Below are positions 61,428 through 64,000 of a DNA stretch of 64,000 nucleotides, in pieces. The notes under the pieces are model-generated. The model saw only the letters and a list, made by a program, of their open reading frames with translations, ran no database searches and was not told the origin of the DNA. The DNA comes from Nonomuraea turcica. Its GTDB lineage: Bacteria > Actinomycetota > Actinomycetes > Streptosporangiales > Streptosporangiaceae. The DNA is taken from positions 372,001 through 436,000 of the forward strand of contig NZ_JAUZQF010000003.1 of NCBI RefSeq assembly GCF_030718205.1. The letters are read 5' to 3'. Each line of letters starts with the position of its first letter. The first letter of the stretch is position 1. The translations under genes and the position numbers were made by a program.

Positions 61428-62717
61428 ATGACCACTATCGGGAAAGGCCGGGCCCTGATCGCAGGGCTGGCCCTGGGATCGCTGCTGCTGTCCGGATGCG
61501 GTGGCGACACGACGCCGCAGTCCTCGGGCGGGTCACTGTCGGGAACGATCAAGTTCCAGACGTGGAACCTGAAGAACGAGAAGTTCACGTCCTACTTCAC
61601 TGAACTGATCGCGGCCTTCGAGAAGGCCAACCCGGGTACGAAGATCACCTGGGTGGACCAGCCCGCCGAGGGCTACCAGGACAAGCTGTCGGCCGACGCG
61701 GCCGCCGGGGCGCTCCCCGACGTCGTCGACATGGGCCCCGAGGCCGCCTACACCCTGGCCCAGGCGGGGGTCCTGCTCGACGTCGCCAAGGCCGACCCGC
61801 AGGCCAAGGGCCTGTACCTGGACAAGGCGTGGCAGGCGATGACGTTCAGTGGACTGGGCGGCGGAACCTACGGCTACCCGTGGTACCTGAACACCGGACC
61901 GTCGTTCTTCAACAAGGCGCTGTTCGAGAAGTGCGGGCTGGACCCCGGCAAGCTGCCCGCCACCTACGACGAGCTGTTCAACCAGGCCGAGACCATGGCC
62001 AAGAACTGCTCGGACGTGTCGATGATCGTCAGGATGCCGGCCATCGAGAACTTCGGCGAGTACGGCGTCCCCCTCATGGACGCGGCCGGCAAGAAGTTCA
62101 CCTACAACGACGCCAAGGGCGCGGAGTTCGTCGAGCGCTTCCGCAAGCTGTACGCCAGCAGGGGCCTGACCCAGGAGTCGCTGAACAACCTCCAGACCAA
62201 GGAAGTGGAGGAGTTCAAAGCCGGCCGCCTGGCCTACCTGTCCGGCAGCTCCTACACCCTGAACGACCTGAAGGACACCGCGCCCGACATCTACAAGGAC
62301 CTGGGGATCGGGCCGCGGATCAGCACGGCCGCCCCCAACATGTACATCGAGTCGCTCGTCGTGAACGCCGCCGGCGAGAACCAGCCGCTGGCCATGGCCT
62401 TCGCCAAGTACGTCACCAACGCCGCCAACCAGCTCGCCTTCGGCAAGAAGGCTGACGTGTTCCCGTCGACGGCCGGGTCGATGGACGACGAGTACTTCAC
62501 CAAGGACGATGGCGACCCGGCCACGAAGGTGCGGCTGGCAAGCGCCGCCCAGGTCAAGAAGGCGGTCGTGTGGTGGCCGCCGGCCTTCTCCGGATCGGCC
62601 GACGCCGAGACGCTGCGCGAGCAGATCGCCCAGGCGCTGCTCGGCAAGAAGACGGTGCAGCAGGCGCTGGACGAGTCGGTGAAGTACTCCAACGAGCGGC
62701 TGGCCGCGCACGGATGA
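61428..62717 (+). CDS. extracellular carbohydrate-binding lipoprotein (SBP_bac_1 type)
   Basis: 429 residues from ATG 61428 (AGAGAGGA upstream). Signal ends in the lipobox LLLSGC. IKFQTWNLKNEKFTSYFTEL, SADAAAGALPDVVDMGPEAA and YPWYLNTGPSFFNKALFEKC are typical of cluster-1 sugar receptors. It follows the mannosidase by 67 nt and likely binds a mannose-containing oligosaccharide. Its stop overlaps the permease start. Confidence 0.93.
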   Translation: MTTIGKGRALIAGLALGSLLLSGCGGDTTPQSSGGSLSGTIKFQTWNLKNEKFTSYFTELIAAFEKANPGTKITWVDQPAEGYQDKLSADAAAGALPDVVDMGPEAAYTLAQAGVLLDVAKADPQAKGLYLDKAWQAMTFSGLGGGTYGYPWYLNTGPSFFNKALFEKCGLDPGKLPATYDELFNQAETMAKNCSDVSMIVRMPAIENFGEYGVPLMDAAGKKFTYNDAKGAEFVERFRKLYASRGLTQESLNNLQTKEVEEFKAGRLAYLSGSSYTLNDLKDTAPDIYKDLGIGPRISTAAPNMYIESLVVNAAGENQPLAMAFAKYVTNAANQLAFGKKADVFPSTAGSMDDEYFTKDDGDPATKVRLASAAQVKKAVVWWPPAFSGSADAETLREQIAQALLGKKTVQQALDESVKYSNERLAAHG

Positions 62718-63667
62718 CGGTCTCCGCTCAGCACAAGCTCTCCTTGCGGTGGGGCCGGCGCCGGCTCCACCGCGAGGAAACGGCCCTGGCCACGCATCGC
62801 TGGCGCCTGACCCCGTGGCTATTCCTGCTGCCGGCGCTGGCCGTCATCGTGCTCCTGATCCTCCTGCCGTTCGTCAACACGCTGCGGCTGGCGTTCACGG
62901 ACTCCACCCTGCTGAGGGGCGGGGAGTTCATCGGGTGGGAGAACTTCCGGCGGATGTTCGCCGACGAGCGGTTCGGCACCGCGCTGCTGAACTCCACCCT
63001 CTACACGGTGTGTGTGGTGCCGCTCATGGTCGCGCTGCCGCTCGTGCTGGCCGCGCTGGTGAGCGGCGCCGGCCGGCTGATGGGGTTCTTCCGCACCACG
63101 ATGTACCTGCCGGTGATCATGTCGCCGGTCATCGTCGGGCTGATCTGGACGAACATGCTCGACAAGCGCGGCCTGGTCAACGAGCTGCTCGGCACGCTGA
63201 AAGTGGTCACCGAGCCCGTTGCCTTCCTCACCGACCGCTGGCTGCTGCTGTTCAGCGCGATGTTCGTCACCGTGTGGATGGGCCTGGGCTACTACATGGT
63301 CATCTACCTGGCCGCGCTGGCGAACATCGATCCGAGCCTGTACGACGCGGCGGCCATGGACGGCGCGGGCCCCGTGCGGACCTTCCTCCACGTCACCGTC
63401 CCCGGAGTGCGCTCCACGATGGGGCTCATCGGGGTCCTGTCCTCGGTGGCAGCCTTCCGGGTGTTCGGCGAGATCTACGTCCTCACGAACGGAACCGGGG
63501 GAGTGGGCGGCGGCGACCTCACGATGACCATGCTCATCCAGCGCGAAGGCACCGGCCTTCAGGCGCGTACCGGCTATGCGGGCGCGATCAGCCTGGTCAT
63601 GTTCGTCATCCTCGGCGGGCTGCTCATCGCGCAGCTCGTCCTGCAACGCAAGCAGAGGACGTCCTGA
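62714..63667 (+). CDS. carbohydrate ABC transporter permease, MalF type
   Basis: 317 residues from ATG 62714 (ATGA overlap). A basic N-terminal tail of about 30 residues precedes six membrane segments beginning LFLLPALAVIVLLILLPFV. The EAA loop is SLYDAAAMDGAGPVRTFLHV and the conserved TNGTGGVGGGDLTMTMLIQR loop follows. Partner of the permease beginning at 63667. Confidence 0.94.
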   Translation: MTVSAQHKLSLRWGRRRLHREETALATHRWRLTPWLFLLPALAVIVLLILLPFVNTLRLAFTDSTLLRGGEFIGWENFRRMFADERFGTALLNSTLYTVCVVPLMVALPLVLAALVSGAGRLMGFFRTTMYLPVIMSPVIVGLIWTNMLDKRGLVNELLGTLKVVTEPVAFLTDRWLLLFSAMFVTVWMGLGYYMVIYLAALANIDPSLYDAAAMDGAGPVRTFLHVTVPGVRSTMGLIGVLSSVAAFRVFGEIYVLTNGTGGVGGGDLTMTMLIQREGTGLQARTGYAGAISLVMFVILGGLLIAQLVLQRKQRTS

Positions 63668-64000
63668 TGCCCGTCTCCGGTCCGGCCGCACGGACCAGCC
63701 GCCCGGGTCGCGTCGTGCGCTACCTGATCCTGCTCCTGATGGCCGTGCTGCTGGCCGGCCCCCTGGTGTGGCAGATCTCGCTGTCGCTCAAAGGCGCCGG
63801 CGACGATCTCTACGCGCGGCCGCCCGAGCTGATCCCCGGCCATCCCACGCTGGGGAACTTCGCGACGGTGCTCGATCGCATCCCGGTGCCCGACTACCTG
63901 TTCAACTCCCTGATCGTGGCCGCCATGGCCGTCGCGGGCAACGTGGTGGGCGCCACCTGCGCCGGCTACGCGCTGGGCAAGCTGCGCTTCCGCGGCCGGG
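63667..64000 (+). CDS. carbohydrate ABC transporter permease, MalG type (cut by window end)
   Basis: Starts at ATG 63667 overlapping the previous stop (TGATG). The visible 111 residues contain the first membrane segment YLILLLMAVLLAGPLVWQIS, the loop YARPPELIPGHPTLGNFATV and FNSLIVAAMAVAGNVVGATC, all typical of MalG-type permeases. The EAA loop lies beyond the window. Confidence 0.93.
   Translation, partial: MPVSGPAARTSRPGRVVRYLILLLMAVLLAGPLVWQISLSLKGAGDDLYARPPELIPGHPTLGNFATVLDRIPVPDYLFNSLIVAAMAVAGNVVGATCAGYALGKLRFRGR

Overview
The window is high-GC DNA with GTG starts, stop/start overlaps and a gene repertoire (ABC sugar importers without their own ATPase, many LacI repressors, secreted CAZymes with Sec signals, ECF sigma factor, DUF574 methyltransferase, VanW, DUF6493-like protein) typical of a soil actinomycete. 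The style suggests a Streptosporangiaceae-like genus such as Nonomuraea, but this is inference; no rRNA, tRNA or other taxonomic marker was found.

Region 1 (1-11684) is a myo-inositol catabolic operon. A divergent GntR repressor (cut by the window edge) faces an inositol dehydrogenase-like oxidoreductase, an inosose dehydratase-like TIM barrel, IolC, a Cgl0159-type barrel, IolB, IolD, a lipoprotein/permease/ATPase importer and methylmalonate-semialdehyde dehydrogenase IolA. Nearly all junctions overlap by 1-4 nt. Region 2 (11715-12556) is a self-regulated ArsR + SRPBCC pair with two palindromic operators. Region 3 (12671-19837) is a second inositol-like cluster: LacI repressor, a complete ABC importer, an IolE-like barrel, an IolG-like dehydrogenase and an IolH-like barrel. 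It has no ring-opening or kinase genes of its own and so probably feeds region 1.

Region 4 (19857-43578) is a mixed chromosomal stretch: AAA+ ATPase, decayed FAD oxidoreductase, alginate-lyase-family secreted enzyme, DUF574 methyltransferase, membrane protein, YCII protein with an ECF sigma factor, DHA2 drug exporter, TetR, VanW protein, SDR, secreted trypsin-like protease, ABC exporter, secreted GH11 xylanase with CBM2, DUF6493-like protein, cytoplasmic subtilase with a small coupled partner, and an APC amino-acid permease.

Region 5 (43861-64000) is a glycan-use locus. One arm has a MalEFG-type importer, a 59-aa membrane peptide, GH29 alpha-L-fucosidase, a membrane-anchored foldase-like protein and a secreted beta-helix/F5-8C protein, controlled by a LacI repressor shared with a GH35 beta-galactosidase. 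The other arm has a LacI repressor coupled to a secreted GH84 beta-N-acetylglucosaminidase, divergent from a GH38 alpha-mannosidase and another MalEFG-type importer that runs off the end. Together the enzymes match the linkages of complex-type N-glycans (Fuc, Gal, GlcNAc, Man). This is the most interesting system in the window.

Regulatory palindromes were found by eye next to most regulated genes and are listed separately.
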